DNA of 64,000 nucleotides from assembly GCA_022841475.1 (NCBI GenBank), contig JALHRJ010000012.1, forward strand, positions 1-64,000, written 5' to 3'. The stretch comes from Cyclobacteriaceae bacterium (GTDB taxonomy: Bacteria > Bacteroidota > Bacteroidia > Cytophagales > Cyclobacteriaceae). The translations under genes were made by a program, and so were the position numbers. The notes beneath the pieces were generated by a model that saw only the letters and a list, made by a program, of their open reading frames with translations, made no database searches and was not told where the DNA came from. Below are positions 25,135 through 35,330 of this stretch, one piece after another; position 1 is the first letter of the stretch; each line of letters opens with the position of its first letter.

Positions 25135-27699
25135 ATGAACTGGTTTCAGATCTCGGCAGAAGAAACACTAGAAAAGGCAGGCACTTCCCTTCAAGGACTT
25201 GATGATACCGAGGTAAATCAACGCATACTCAAGCACGGAAAAAACGAACTTAAAACACAAGGGCGAAGATCTCCCTGGCTGATTCTCTTTGGTCAGTTCA
25301 AAGAGGTCATGATTTTCATTTTATTAGCGGCTGCTATTCTTTCTTTTTTTATTGGAGATGCTAAGGATGCAATTATCATTTTGATCATTGTTGTACTCAA
25401 TGCAGTGGTGGGATTTGTGCAAGAGTACAATGCCGAGAAGGCTATGGACGAACTAAAGAAGCTGGCCGCAACATTGGCACATGTAGTCCGGAACGGGGAG
25501 GTAAAAAATATTCCTTCGGCAGAACTCGTACCGGGGGATATTATTCGCCTGGAGGCAGGAGATAGTGTGCCGGCCGATGTTCGATTGGTGGAAACGCATG
25601 CACTGAAAATTGAAGAAGCTTCCTTAACGGGAGAGTCCTATCCGGTTGAAAAAAATACAGAAATTATAACCGATGAAAAGGCTTCTGTTGGAGATCGCCT
25701 CAACATGGCATTTAAATCTACTCTTGTTAGTCATGGTAGGGCAGTAGCAGTGGTGGTTGCCACCGGCATGGAAACTGAGATTGGAAAAATTGCTTCCATG
25801 TTACAGGAAGACGAGACCAAAACTCCACTTCAGATCAGAATGACTGATTTCAGCAAGAAGCTTTCGATCATTATCGTGTTGATTTGTTTGGTGATTTATG
25901 GTGTGGGATTGCTGCGAGGCGAAGAACACATGCTTATGTTAATGACAGCAATTTCGGTAGCGGTGGCCGCAATTCCTGAAGCATTACCCGCGGTGATTAC
26001 AGTCGCCCTTGCCTTGGGAGCGCGCAGGATGGTTAAAAAAAATGCGTTGATCCGAAAGTTACCCGCTGTCGAAACTTTGGGTTCGGTAAATTATATCTGC
26101 ACAGATAAGACCGGAACACTCACCGAAAATAAAATGTCGGTGCGTCAAATCTGGTCCGAACAAGATGATGCACCTATGATTGGGATGAAAGCAAAAGATG
26201 CTTTACTGCTGGCCATGAGTCTCAATCAGGACACCCAACAAAGCGGAGCAGAATTAGTTGGCGATTCTACCGAAATAGCAGCGGTTCATTTTGCTATTGA
26301 AAATAATCAGGAACTCAGTCAGGCTGCGACATCCTTTCCACGGGTAGAAGAAATTCCATTTGATAGTGAACGAAGAATGATGACAACCGTTCATCAATTC
26401 AATGATCAATATCTTGTGATCACCAAAGGAGCTGTTGAATCGGTGCTTGTTATTTGCAAAGAAACTGATAGAGATGGAATTCTACGCAAAGCTGACTCGA
26501 TTGCTGAAAATGGAATGCGTACGTTGGCGTATGCAACTAAAGTAATTGATCAAAATGAATTAGATTCTTCTAAACTTCAGTTGCTGGAGCAAGATTTGCA
26601 GTTTATAGGAATAATAGGGATGATCGACCCACCGCGGCCAGAAGTAATTGAAGCAGTAAAAGAATGCAGGGAAGCTGGCATTACACCGGTTATGATTACG
26701 GGTGATCATCCGAAGACAGCCGTGACGATCGCCCGGGAAGTTGGGATTATGCAAGATCAGGATGAGGTATTGTCAGGATCGGAAATAGCAGAATTGAGTT
26801 TTGAGCAATTGCGGGCCAGAGTAGAACGGGTACGGGTTTATGCTCGTGTTAGTGCCGGTCAAAAATTAAGTATTGTAAAAGCGTTACAGGCACAAGGACA
26901 TTATGTTGCCATGACGGGCGATGGGGTAAACGATGCACCTTCGCTCAAGATGGCAAACATTGGTGTAGCTATGGGCATCACGGGTACCGATGTTTCCAAA
27001 CAGGCTGCACACATGGTGCTGTTGGATGATAACTTTTCAACCATCGTTAAAGCAGTAAGGGAAGGCCGGAGAATTTTTGATAATATCCGTAAGTTCATCC
27101 GCTATATAATGACTGGCAATGCGGGTGAGATCTGGACTATTTTCCTCGCACCCTTGGTTGGCTTACCTATTCCATTACTTCCGATTCATATTTTATGGAT
27201 CAATTTGGTTACGGACGGATTGCCAAGTCTCGCGTTGGCTAATGAACCGGCAGAATCAACAATCATGAAACGCCCACCCCGTAGCGCAGGCACCAATGTA
27301 TTTTCAGATGGTGTTGGCATTCATATCTTATGGGTGGGCTTGTTGATCGGGGCTTTGTGTTTAGCAATTCAGGCAGTCGCCATCAAGCAAGGTATTGACC
27401 ATTGGCAAACACTCGTATTCACCACATTATCTCTTTGTCAATTAGCGCATGTAATCGCCATCCGCAGTTCCGACACGTTTATCTATAAACATGGACTCTT
27501 TAGAAACAAAATCTTACTGATAACTGTGCTAGTTACAGTGGGCTTGCAATTGGCTATTGTATATATTCCATTCTTGCAGAGTATTTTCAATACTTCAGCT
27601 CTCACCATAAAGGAACTATTGGTTTGTTTTGGGGCAGCGACCATTGTGTTTCACATGGTTGAGCTTGAAAAGTGGCTGCGTCATTTCAAGAAGCAATAA
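25135..27699 (+). CDS. P-type Ca2+-transporting ATPase (P2A/P2B-like)
   Basis: An 854-residue cation pump; the ATG at 25135 is preferred over the TTG one codon earlier. Domains in order: N-terminal cation-ATPase domain (1-70), actuator with LTGESYPVE, membrane helix 4 with AIPEALPAV, phosphorylation site CTDKTGTLT (Asp324), nucleotide-binding domain, hinge TGDGVNDAPS (about residue 600) and six C-terminal helices. TM5 has NAGE and TM6 NLVTDGLP, the residues that form the calcium sites in SERCA/PMR1 enzymes, so Ca2+ export is the best guess; Mn2+ is possible. There is no calmodulin tail. Monocistronic, with 84 bases before it. Confidence 0.9.
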   Translation: MNWFQISAEETLEKAGTSLQGLDDTEVNQRILKHGKNELKTQGRRSPWLILFGQFKEVMIFILLAAAILSFFIGDAKDAIIILIIVVLNAVVGFVQEYNAEKAMDELKKLAATLAHVVRNGEVKNIPSAELVPGDIIRLEAGDSVPADVRLVETHALKIEEASLTGESYPVEKNTEIITDEKASVGDRLNMAFKSTLVSHGRAVAVVVATGMETEIGKIASMLQEDETKTPLQIRMTDFSKKLSIIIVLICLVIYGVGLLRGEEHMLMLMTAISVAVAAIPEALPAVITVALALGARRMVKKNALIRKLPAVETLGSVNYICTDKTGTLTENKMSVRQIWSEQDDAPMIGMKAKDALLLAMSLNQDTQQSGAELVGDSTEIAAVHFAIENNQELSQAATSFPRVEEIPFDSERRMMTTVHQFNDQYLVITKGAVESVLVICKETDRDGILRKADSIAENGMRTLAYATKVIDQNELDSSKLQLLEQDLQFIGIIGMIDPPRPEVIEAVKECREAGITPVMITGDHPKTAVTIAREVGIMQDQDEVLSGSEIAELSFEQLRARVERVRVYARVSAGQKLSIVKALQAQGHYVAMTGDGVNDAPSLKMANIGVAMGITGTDVSKQAAHMVLLDDNFSTIVKAVREGRRIFDNIRKFIRYIMTGNAGEIWTIFLAPLVGLPIPLLPIHILWINLVTDGLPSLALANEPAESTIMKRPPRSAGTNVFSDGVGIHILWVGLLIGALCLAIQAVAIKQGIDHWQTLVFTTLSLCQLAHVIAIRSSDTFIYKHGLFRNKILLITVLVTVGLQLAIVYIPFLQSIFNTSALTIKELLVCFGAATIVFHMVELEKWLRHFKKQ

Positions 27700-27744
27700 A
27701 GCCCATCATGTTGTTTTACTAACAATCACTGGGTAAATTCACTC

Positions 27745-29817
27745 ATGATTAGTTGGGTGCCTTTTGCTATGGTACGTATCACCTTATTCCTTACGGGAGG
27801 AATACTGCTAGCTATCTATAAGCCCGGTCTGATTTCCGAACAAATTACTTTTTACATTGTATTTGCTCTGGTCTGTATTTACTTGATTTCTGCTTTCACC
27901 CTACGTTTATGGCGGTGGGCAAAAATTTTCAATGGCTTCATTGGATTATCGGCTATTTTCTTTATTGGGTATCTTCATTTATTAATCAATACCAGCAGTC
28001 GGCAAGGTGATCATCTTCTTAATGAAAGGAATGAAGTGGTTGCTTATGAAGCAATTGTGCGAAGTGCTCCTGAGTCCAAGGCAAAGTCTTGGAAACTTCA
28101 GGTAGAAGTGCTTCGGGTAAAAACAGGCGACTGGAGAGAAAGCAGTGGCCATGTGATGCTCTATGTTTCAAAAAAGACGATGGAGCAAATTCCATGGGTG
28201 TATGGAGACAGACTTTTGATAAAGGGAACTCCGAATCAGTTACAGCCACCCGCTAACCCAAATGAGTTCGACTTCAAGCGGTTTCTGAGTTTCCGCAATA
28301 TCTATCACCAGCAGTTTGTAATGAGTGATCAGATTCGATTTATCGAACATGCTGAAAGAAAAGGCTTCATTTATTATTCGCATCAGGTGCGAGCCGGGGC
28401 CACTGATGTAATAAGAAAAAACATACCGGGTCAGCAAGAGCAAGCGATTGCCATGGCATTGGTCTTAGGTGTTACCGAGGGCATTGATACCGATTTGCAA
28501 AGTGCGTATGCGGCAAGTGGTGCTATGCATGTGCTGGCAGTATCAGGTCTGCATGTAGGAATCATTTATGGAATTATTTTGGTGTTGCTTCGTCCGTTGA
28601 ATAGGTATGCATGGAGCCGCTGGGTAGTTGCCGGTATCAGCATACTTTTACTTTGGTCGTTTGCTTTTGTAACGGGTTTATCACCTTCCGTTTTACGCGC
28701 AGTCACCATGTTTTCTTTCATCGCGCTGGCAAGACCGTTAGGATGGCACTCTAATATTTACAATACATTGGCTGCATCAGCATTTGTGCTACTTATTTAT
28801 AACCCTTATTTAATTATGTCAGTAGGATTTCAGTTGTCTTATCTGGCAGTAATAGGCATAGTCTATTTACAACGACCTATTTACAATTTGTGGGAAATTG
28901 ACAATCGTGTTGGCGATTGGGTGTGGCAGATTACGTGCGTTTCTATTGCCGCACAAATTGCAACGTTTGCTCTTGGCATGTTATACTTTCATCAGTTTCC
29001 GGTTTACTTTTTAGTCTCTAATCTATTTGTTATTCCACTATCAACATTGGTTTTGATAAGTGGCATTATTCTTTTAGTGGTTAGTGGATGGTCTGCCCTG
29101 GCCGGTATAGTAGGTGCAGGACTTCAGCAATTAATTAAATTGCTTAACTGGCTTGTTTTCAAAACTGAAGAGATGCCATTCAGTCTGATCAGTGATATTT
29201 ACCTTTCAACTTTTCAATGTTGGTTGCTGATTGGCGGATTATGTGCATTGACTTTTATGATTCAGTATCGCTCCGTAAAATGGATGTACACAGCAGTTCT
29301 ATTAGCTATTGTTTTTGTTGGAACTCAATATCTACACCTTCACCAATGGGTCAATCGCGAACAATTTGTAGTGTATAGTGTGTCTGGCTATTCAGCACTG
29401 GAGTGGATTGACCATGGCGTTAGTTATTTTAAAGCAGACTCTGCGTTGCAGGCTGATCAGGAACGGATGCGATTTCATATCCGACCCAATCGGTTAAAAC
29501 GAGGTGTTTCATTGGTCAATACTAAGATTCCTTTTTCAAAAATTCTGCCTCAGGGGATTGAAGCAGTTTATTGGAAAGACAATAAAATTCTTTTAGCACA
29601 GAATAAGGAAGTGCAATTACCTCAATTAGCAGAAATCGATTACCTTGTTGTCGCTCGTAATTCAATGGCACCGGAGGCGTTGAATGGCCTTACTGTAAAG
29701 AAGATTATTTTAGATGGTAGTAATTCGCGTAGTTATGTCAACAGACTGAAAAATCTAATTGATAAAGACCGCTTACATGTAGTTTTAGAAGATGGAGCTT
29801 TTGTATTAACCCAATGA
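27745..29817 (+). CDS. comEC: ComEC/Rec2-family DNA-uptake channel protein without MBL domain
   Basis: A 690-residue polytopic protein. N-terminal helices and a DUF4131-like OB region (about 25-200) precede the Competence domain (about 225-500) with its hallmark HVLAVSGLHVGIIYGI near 250-265 and further helices. In the full-length family the C-terminus is a metallo-beta-lactamase domain with HxHxDH; here the last 150 residues contain no such motif, so the nuclease-like domain is missing or replaced. ComEC moves single-stranded DNA across the inner membrane in transformation. The next gene starts 1 base after the stop. Confidence 0.88.
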   Translation: MISWVPFAMVRITLFLTGGILLAIYKPGLISEQITFYIVFALVCIYLISAFTLRLWRWAKIFNGFIGLSAIFFIGYLHLLINTSSRQGDHLLNERNEVVAYEAIVRSAPESKAKSWKLQVEVLRVKTGDWRESSGHVMLYVSKKTMEQIPWVYGDRLLIKGTPNQLQPPANPNEFDFKRFLSFRNIYHQQFVMSDQIRFIEHAERKGFIYYSHQVRAGATDVIRKNIPGQQEQAIAMALVLGVTEGIDTDLQSAYAASGAMHVLAVSGLHVGIIYGIILVLLRPLNRYAWSRWVVAGISILLLWSFAFVTGLSPSVLRAVTMFSFIALARPLGWHSNIYNTLAASAFVLLIYNPYLIMSVGFQLSYLAVIGIVYLQRPIYNLWEIDNRVGDWVWQITCVSIAAQIATFALGMLYFHQFPVYFLVSNLFVIPLSTLVLISGIILLVVSGWSALAGIVGAGLQQLIKLLNWLVFKTEEMPFSLISDIYLSTFQCWLLIGGLCALTFMIQYRSVKWMYTAVLLAIVFVGTQYLHLHQWVNREQFVVYSVSGYSALEWIDHGVSYFKADSALQADQERMRFHIRPNRLKRGVSLVNTKIPFSKILPQGIEAVYWKDNKILLAQNKEVQLPQLAEIDYLVVARNSMAPEALNGLTVKKIILDGSNSRSYVNRLKNLIDKDRLHVVLEDGAFVLTQ

Positions 29818-29818
29818 T

Positions 29819-30592
29819 ATGAGTGTAGTAATTTATTCAGTGAAAGACAGGATTGGGTATATTACCTTAAACCGACCCGATAAACGAAATGCGTTAAGCC
29901 ATGAGTTGGTGAGTGAGTTGGTCGAGACATTTTCAAAGGCTGAGGTTGATCCGAATGTAAAAGTAGTTGTCCTCAATGCAAATGGTGAAGCATTTTGTGC
30001 AGGGGCAGATCTTGCTTATCTCCAACAACTACAAAAATTTTCTTTTGAGGAAAATCTGGCTGACTCAAATCATTTGAAAGATCTTTTTCTGAAAATTTAT
30101 TCGCTTAAGAAAGTTGTTATTGCGCAGTTGCAAGGTCATGCGCTTGCGGGTGGCTGCGGATTGGCTACCGTCTGTGATTTTGCATTTGCTGTTCCGGAAG
30201 CAAAGTTTGGTTACACGGAAGTTAAGATTGGATTTATTCCGGCTTTGGTGGCTGTGTTTCTCGTTCGAAAGATTGGCGAGCAAAAGGCAAGACACTTATT
30301 ACTAACAGGTGAAATAATCAAAGCGCAGGAAGCATTCAATAGGGGACTACTTACTGAAGTTGTTGAACGCAATGATTTAGAGTCTACTGTATACCAGTTT
30401 GCTCAAACCCTCATTAATTCAAATTCTGAGCAGTCCATGCAATTGACCAAGCAGTTGATCCAGGATGTACACACGTTGCCATTAAAGGAAGCTCTTGACC
30501 TCGCAGCCACTATCAATGCTCATGCCCGTGCTACGGAAGATTGTAAAAAAGGAATCTCCGCTTTTCTGAATAAGCAAGAGCTTCGCTGGTAA
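29819..30592 (+). CDS. Enoyl-CoA hydratase/isomerase family protein
   Basis: A 257-residue crotonase-fold enzyme. The CoA-binding and oxyanion-hole segments are LNRPDKRNALSHELV, AFCAGADLAYLQQL and LQGHALAGGCGLATVCDFAFA; the loop GYTEVKIGFIPALV carries the glutamate-containing region used in hydration. The length matches 2-enoyl-CoA hydratases, with methylglutaconyl-CoA hydratase as a possible alternative. It probably serves fatty-acid or branched-chain amino-acid breakdown in the cytoplasm. It starts 1 base after comEC stops, suggesting co-transcription without an obvious functional connection. Confidence 0.9.
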   Translation: MSVVIYSVKDRIGYITLNRPDKRNALSHELVSELVETFSKAEVDPNVKVVVLNANGEAFCAGADLAYLQQLQKFSFEENLADSNHLKDLFLKIYSLKKVVIAQLQGHALAGGCGLATVCDFAFAVPEAKFGYTEVKIGFIPALVAVFLVRKIGEQKARHLLLTGEIIKAQEAFNRGLLTEVVERNDLESTVYQFAQTLINSNSEQSMQLTKQLIQDVHTLPLKEALDLAATINAHARATEDCKKGISAFLNKQELRW

Positions 30593-30715
30593 GCAAACGT
30601 CATATTGCTTATGATTAACCTCAGGCGTCTGACCGCTCTTTAGAACAATGATTAGCGGTCTTACGTCTTTTGATAGCTCAGTTTTTAGACCCACACTTAA
30701 TTCCTATTTTTGGTA

Positions 30716-32626
30716 GTGAGTTCTATTGAAATACTCCAGCAATATTGGGGATACACACACTTTCGGCCACCTCAGGATGAAATCATCCAGGCGGTGATTG
30801 AAAAGCGTGATGTCTTAGCTATTCTACCTACGGGAGGGGGGAAGTCCATTTGTTTTCAGGTACCAGCCTTGATGCAGGAAGGAGTCTGTCTTGTGATTAC
30901 GCCCCTTATTGCCCTTATGCAAGATCAGGTAAAGCAACTCAAGCAACGTGGCATCGCAGCGGTAGCAGTTCATGCCGGTATGCATCCACGTGAGATTGAC
31001 ATCACACTCGATAATTGTGTATATGGGAAACAAAAATTTTTATACGTTTCGCCCGAGCGATTACAAACCGATTTGTTCAAAGAAAGAGTAAAGCGGATGA
31101 ATGTGTGCCTCGTAGCGATTGACGAAGCGCATTGTATCTCGCAATGGGGCTATGATTTCAGGCCTCCTTATTTGCAAATAGCAGAACTCAGGGAGGTAAA
31201 ACCGGATGTACCGTTTATTGCACTAACGGCAACCGCTACTACCCTTGTTAAGGACGATATCATAGCTAAGTTGAATCTTTATAAGCCAGCACTTTTTCAA
31301 AAGAGCTTTGCGCGTGAGAATCTTTCTTTTGTAGTTCGCAAAACAGAGACAAAGGAAAAAAAATTATTAGAGGTTCTTCGCAAGGTTCCGGGCTCAGCGA
31401 TTGTGTATGTACGTTCCAGAAAATCTACAGCCGCACTGGCTGAGTTTTTAAATAAGAATAAAATTTCCGCAACATTTTACCATGCCGGACTAACACACCT
31501 GGAACGGATGTCACGACAAGAAGAGTGGATCACTAACCAACGCAGGGTGATGGTGGCTACGAATGCCTTTGGCATGGGAATCGATAAGCCCGATGTGCGG
31601 GTGGTAGTGCACATGGATTTACCCGAAAACCTTGAATCTTATTATCAGGAAGCAGGAAGGGCTGGACGCGATGGAAGTAGATCCTATGCTGCTATTATTT
31701 TTCATGAGGTGGATGTGCAGGCTCTTGAGAAGAAGGTTCAACAGTCGCAACCGGAGCTTGACTCTCTGAAAAAAATCTACCAGGCAATTGCCAATCATTT
31801 TCAAGTAGCAGAAGGGAGTAGCCAGGGGGAGAGTTATGATTTTGATTTGGATGGATTTTGTAAAAAATTTTCATTTAAAGCCACGGATGTTTATCCGGCC
31901 TTAAAAAAATTGGAAGAATTTGGCCTGCTGGAATTCAACGAAAGTTTTTACCGACCCTCTTTACTTCATTTCACTTTTGATAAAAAGAAGCTGTATGAAT
32001 TTCAGATTGCTCATGAACGTTTTGATTTACTGATTAAAGCCCTGCTCAGACTCTATGGCGGTGAGTTGTATTCTGATTTCACCCCCATATCTGAAAATCA
32101 AATTGGGTTAATGATGAAACAGTCTGTATCTACCATTAAATTGGAGTTGGGGCAATTGCACAATCTTCAGGTATTGGTTTATGAGCCAGTAAATGAAAAT
32201 CCAAAAATTACGTTTGTATTAGCCCGCCAGGATGCCAACAGATTACCCATCGATCGTAAAGAATTTGATCGCAGGCGTGAACTTCATTTGACCAAAATGG
32301 AGGCCATGAAAAATTATGTTGAGCAGGATCATCGGTGCCGGATGCAAGTGATTCAGGAATACTTTGATGAAGAAACGTATACAGCTTGTGGCATGTGTGA
32401 TGTCTGTATCAGTAAGCGCAAAACTGAGAATCTGGCTATGCTCAAAGATTATGAAGATCAGATCCTTTATTTACTGAAACAAAAACCAATGACTGTCGAG
32501 GATCTCGAGACAGCAGTTGACCCGAAAGAAAAGGAATTATTTATTGACGTAGTGCGCGAGATGGTGGACTCGGCACAAATTGCGTATGATGAGTTTTGGG
32601 TGTTAAGGCTAGGTCGACCCAACTAA
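30716..32626 (+). CDS. recQ: RecQ-family ATP-dependent DNA helicase
   Basis: About 636 residues from the GTG at 30716, which gives MSSIEILQQYWGYTHFRPPQ; a TTG two codons upstream is the alternative. Walker A is LPTGGGKS near residue 40, the DEAH box IDEAHCISQWGYDFRP at about 137-152, and motif VI QEAGRAGRDG at about 312-321. The zinc-binding region of the RQC domain is present with Cys residues in HRCRMQ and ACGMCDVC (about 541-565). The HRDC domain of E. coli RecQ is not recognisable at the end. It unwinds DNA 3'-5' in recombination and repair. Confidence 0.94.
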   Translation: MSSIEILQQYWGYTHFRPPQDEIIQAVIEKRDVLAILPTGGGKSICFQVPALMQEGVCLVITPLIALMQDQVKQLKQRGIAAVAVHAGMHPREIDITLDNCVYGKQKFLYVSPERLQTDLFKERVKRMNVCLVAIDEAHCISQWGYDFRPPYLQIAELREVKPDVPFIALTATATTLVKDDIIAKLNLYKPALFQKSFARENLSFVVRKTETKEKKLLEVLRKVPGSAIVYVRSRKSTAALAEFLNKNKISATFYHAGLTHLERMSRQEEWITNQRRVMVATNAFGMGIDKPDVRVVVHMDLPENLESYYQEAGRAGRDGSRSYAAIIFHEVDVQALEKKVQQSQPELDSLKKIYQAIANHFQVAEGSSQGESYDFDLDGFCKKFSFKATDVYPALKKLEEFGLLEFNESFYRPSLLHFTFDKKKLYEFQIAHERFDLLIKALLRLYGGELYSDFTPISENQIGLMMKQSVSTIKLELGQLHNLQVLVYEPVNENPKITFVLARQDANRLPIDRKEFDRRRELHLTKMEAMKNYVEQDHRCRMQVIQEYFDEETYTACGMCDVCISKRKTENLAMLKDYEDQILYLLKQKPMTVEDLETAVDPKEKELFIDVVREMVDSAQIAYDEFWVLRLGRPN

Positions 32627-32656
32627 TAAGGATCATGTAGAGTCGGAGAACTAATT

Positions 32657-33469
32657 TTACTTTTGTAGTCTGCGCTTTCGTCTACGCACCCACCAAAATA
32701 CCACCGCTGCAATACCGATAACAAACGGCCATAGATTTACCAGAAAGATCAGGAACGATAGTAGATTATCCCATCCGCCCTTTAACGATTCAACAAACTT
32801 TGACGCAAACCCAAAGTCCGTCCCAATAACTTCGTAATAAGAAACATGGAGAGTACTAAACGAAACCTGATTTTGAAGATACTTCAGTCTGCCTTCCATG
32901 GATTCAATTTCAGCACGCACATTGGCAATCTGACTTTCAATGGACACAATCTCTTCTACCGTTTTTGCTTGCTTTAGGATTTCGCGAAAGCGGGCTTCCA
33001 GTTCTTTCTTGGTTGCGAGACGGGCTTCCACATCGATAAACTCTTCAGTGACATCCTGTGTGTTTATGCTCTTGTTTTCAATCTTTTCAGCAAGCGGCTC
33101 AATTCTTTTAATAAGGTTGTCAAACTGATCAGCCGGCACCCGAATAGTTTGGGTGTACTTTAACCGGTCGCCATAATTATTTTCATTTTCACCAGCGATG
33201 TAAGCATTTAAATCTTGGCTGATTTTTTCAATTTCCGATTTGGTTGTTTTTACGTTTTTGGTTTTAAAATCAAGTTGGCCGTTGCGGATTAGTTTGCGCT
33301 CGGTTAAAATACTTTCCTGTTTGTCTGAATCTTCATTGCGTGGGTTCCAGGATGCAACCTTTGCAAGTCCCTCATTCTGCGATCCTGAAAGCTTTAGTGA
33401 GTTCCTATTCTCATTGCATGAAAGTAAGAAGATTAGAAGGGATAGATATGAAACTATTTTTAAGTTCAT
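32657..33469 (-). CDS. DUF4349 lipoprotein
   Basis: A 270-residue protein with the ATG at 33469 giving a lipoprotein signal (LLIFLLSC, Cys about 17). The DUF4349 domain covers most of the mature part. It includes ERKLIRNGQLDFKTKNV, a strand segment with RVPADQFDNLI, and a long coiled coil (about 140-210) with alternating Glu/Lys and IANVRAEIESMEGRLKYLQ. A membrane helix lies at about 240-262 and a basic tail (RRRKRRLQK) ends the protein. The family is of unknown function and found in many bacterial envelopes. It is convergent with recQ and followed upstream by the pgk gene. Confidence 0.85.
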   Translation of the reverse strand: MNLKIVSYLSLLIFLLSCNENRNSLKLSGSQNEGLAKVASWNPRNEDSDKQESILTERKLIRNGQLDFKTKNVKTTKSEIEKISQDLNAYIAGENENNYGDRLKYTQTIRVPADQFDNLIKRIEPLAEKIENKSINTQDVTEEFIDVEARLATKKELEARFREILKQAKTVEEIVSIESQIANVRAEIESMEGRLKYLQNQVSFSTLHVSYYEVIGTDFGFASKFVESLKGGWDNLLSFLIFLVNLWPFVIGIAAVVFWWVRRRKRRLQK

Positions 33470-33512
33470 TCTTATAAGAGTTGAAATATTGAAATGTTTA
33501 TAAGGTAACAAA

Positions 33513-33539
33513 AAAGTCAGGCCTTACGGACCCGACTTT
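33513..33539 (-). terminator. Intrinsic terminator of pgk
   Basis: On the minus strand, AAAGTCGGGTC pairs with GGCCTGACTTT (11 bp with G-T pairs) around a short loop, followed by TTTT. It lies 22 bases past the pgk stop. Confidence 0.78.
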
Positions 33540-33560
33540 AACGAACAATGCAATTAAATA

Positions 33561-34745
33561 TTATTCAAGCGCGGATACTCCCGGCAACACTTTTCCTTCA
33601 AAGTATTCCAACAGGGCTCCACCGCCTGTCGATACATAGCTTACTTTTTCTTCAAACCCGAATTTCGCAACAGCTGCTGCTGAATCACCACCACCGATTA
33701 ACGAAAAGGCACCATTTTCGGTTGCGCGCACTACGGCCTCTGCAACAGCTTTAGTTCCCTTTTCAAACTTCTCCATTTCAAAAACGCCCATGGGTCCGTT
33801 CCACAAAATGGTTTTTGATTCTTCAATTACTTTCGCGAAAACCTGTGTTGCCTGTGGTCCAATATCCAATCCCATCCAACCATCAGGAACTGAATTGTTA
33901 TTAACGGTTTGCGTATTTGCATTAGCGTCAAATTTATCACCTGCTATGGAGTCGATCGGTAGATGGAGTTCTACACCTTTTGCCTTTGCTTTTTGTATCA
34001 GCTTTTTGGCGAGATCTAGTTTATCTAGTTCAACCAATGAATTGCCAACAGTGCCACCCAGCGCTTTAAAGAATGTATACGACATGCCACCGCCAATAAT
34101 CAGATGGTTAACTTTATCAAGGAGTTTTTCAATAAGTAAAATTTTATCAGAAATTTTTGCACCACCCATGATCGCGGTAAAAGGTTTTACGGAGTTCTCC
34201 AACACTTTTTTAGCATTCTCCAACTCGGCAGCCATTACATCTCCGGCACATTTTTCTTTGAAGAATTGAGCCACAATAGTAGTAGAAGCGTGCGCGCGGT
34301 GTGCGGTACCAAATGCATCGTTCACATAAATATCGCCATGCTTGGCTAGTTTTTCAGCAAAAGCAACATCTCCTTTTTCTTCTTGCTTGTAGAAGCGTAG
34401 GTTTTCAAGTAGGAGTACTTCACCTGATTTTAAAGCACCCGATAGCTTAAATCCTTCTTCACCAATACAATCCGGAGCGAACTTAACTGGTACGCCCAAA
34501 AGTGCTTCTGTTGTTTTAGTGGTGTGCTTCAGTGAATACTTATCTTCTGGTCCATCTTTAGGACGGCCCAGGTGTGACATCAAAATGCAACTTCCGCCAT
34601 CCTTTAGGATTTTTTTTATCGTTGGAATGGTGGCGCGGATACGATTATCATCTGTTACTTCAAAACTTTTATTAAGCGGCACATTAAAATCTACCCGAAT
34701 GAGGGCGCGTTTACCGTTGAAATTAATATCATGAATGGTTTTCAT
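33561..34745 (-). CDS. pgk: Phosphoglycerate kinase
   Basis: A 394-residue glycolytic enzyme that transfers phosphate between 1,3-bisphosphoglycerate and ADP. The N-terminal substrate domain has [11 protein letters not shown] and the conserved SHLGRPKDG; the C-terminal nucleotide domain has the hinge [24 protein letters not shown] and the signature [13 protein letters not shown]. Length and motifs are normal. Single-gene transcript, ended by a terminator. PfkA lies 0.6 kb upstream on the same strand with an SRPBCC gene between them, so two glycolytic enzymes cluster here. Confidence 0.96.
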   Translation of the reverse strand: MKTIHDINFNGKRALIRVDFNVPLNKSFEVTDDNRIRATIPTIKKILKDGGSCILMSHLGRPKDGPEDKYSLKHTTKTTEALLGVPVKFAPDCIGEEGFKLSGALKSGEVLLLENLRFYKQEEKGDVAFAEKLAKHGDIYVNDAFGTAHRAHASTTIVAQFFKEKCAGDVMAAELENAKKVLENSVKPFTAIMGGAKISDKILLIEKLLDKVNHLIIGGGMSYTFFKALGGTVGNSLVELDKLDLAKKLIQKAKAKGVELHLPIDSIAGDKFDANANTQTVNNNSVPDGWMGLDIGPQATQVFAKVIEESKTILWNGPMGVFEMEKFEKGTKAVAEAVVRATENGAFSLIGGGDSAAAVAKFGFEEKVSYVSTGGGALLEYFEGKVLPGVSALE

Positions 34746-34815
34746 ACTTCACCTTTTTTGGTGGACGAAGGTACAAAATCCAATGGTGGGTAGGGTGATT
34801 AATTACTTCTATTTT

Positions 34816-35319
34816 TCAGCAAACGATTGAAGGTTCTACTACAGAAATTGGAAGAATTTCTTTCCATTTATCTGTTTCTGCATACTGTTTTATGGTTTCG
34901 TTTCGCTGTTCGAGCAGTTTGGTCAGGTACCTTTTTACAAAGATAAAATCTGCAGCTTCGCCAATAAGACCCATGGGTGATTCAAAATAAAAATTATCAA
35001 TCATCACGGTGTCTTCATTCATCGAATAGAAGAAATGATCGTGAATCATGGTTTTAAAAATTCCACTTACCATCTCATCCGTAAAGAAGAAAGGTCGAGT
35101 GAATTTTACGATTTGAGTTTCCAGCGTTTGCCGAAATCCCAGGTGAGTGGCTTGCCACAAAACTTTTTGATTGGGACCAATAAGTCCACTCGTAACTCCC
35201 CCCACCGCTTCTTCTTGCGTGTGCTGCACCGAGATTTTGTGTAAGTCGATGCTGCGTGCCAAATCAAAGCACACCTCAATGGGAGCCAGAATAAGCGTGG
35301 TGAGTTCGATTTTGTTCAT
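34816..35319 (-). CDS. SRPBCC-fold protein
   Basis: A 167-residue cytoplasmic protein of the START/Bet v 1-like SRPBCC superfamily. It begins MNKIELTTLILAPIEVCFDLARS, the usual first strand and helix, followed by WQATHLGFRQTLETQI and a long C-terminal helix (FVKRYLTKLLEQRNETIKQY). The family binds hydrophobic ligands; some members are labelled cell-division inhibitors because of fused relatives, but that is not supported here. It follows pfkA by 11 bases, so may be co-transcribed. Ligand unknown. Confidence 0.8.
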   Translation of the reverse strand: MNKIELTTLILAPIEVCFDLARSIDLHKISVQHTQEEAVGGVTSGLIGPNQKVLWQATHLGFRQTLETQIVKFTRPFFFTDEMVSGIFKTMIHDHFFYSMNEDTVMIDNFYFESPMGLIGEAADFIFVKRYLTKLLEQRNETIKQYAETDKWKEILPISVVEPSIVC

Positions 35320-35330
35320 TCGTGTTCTAT

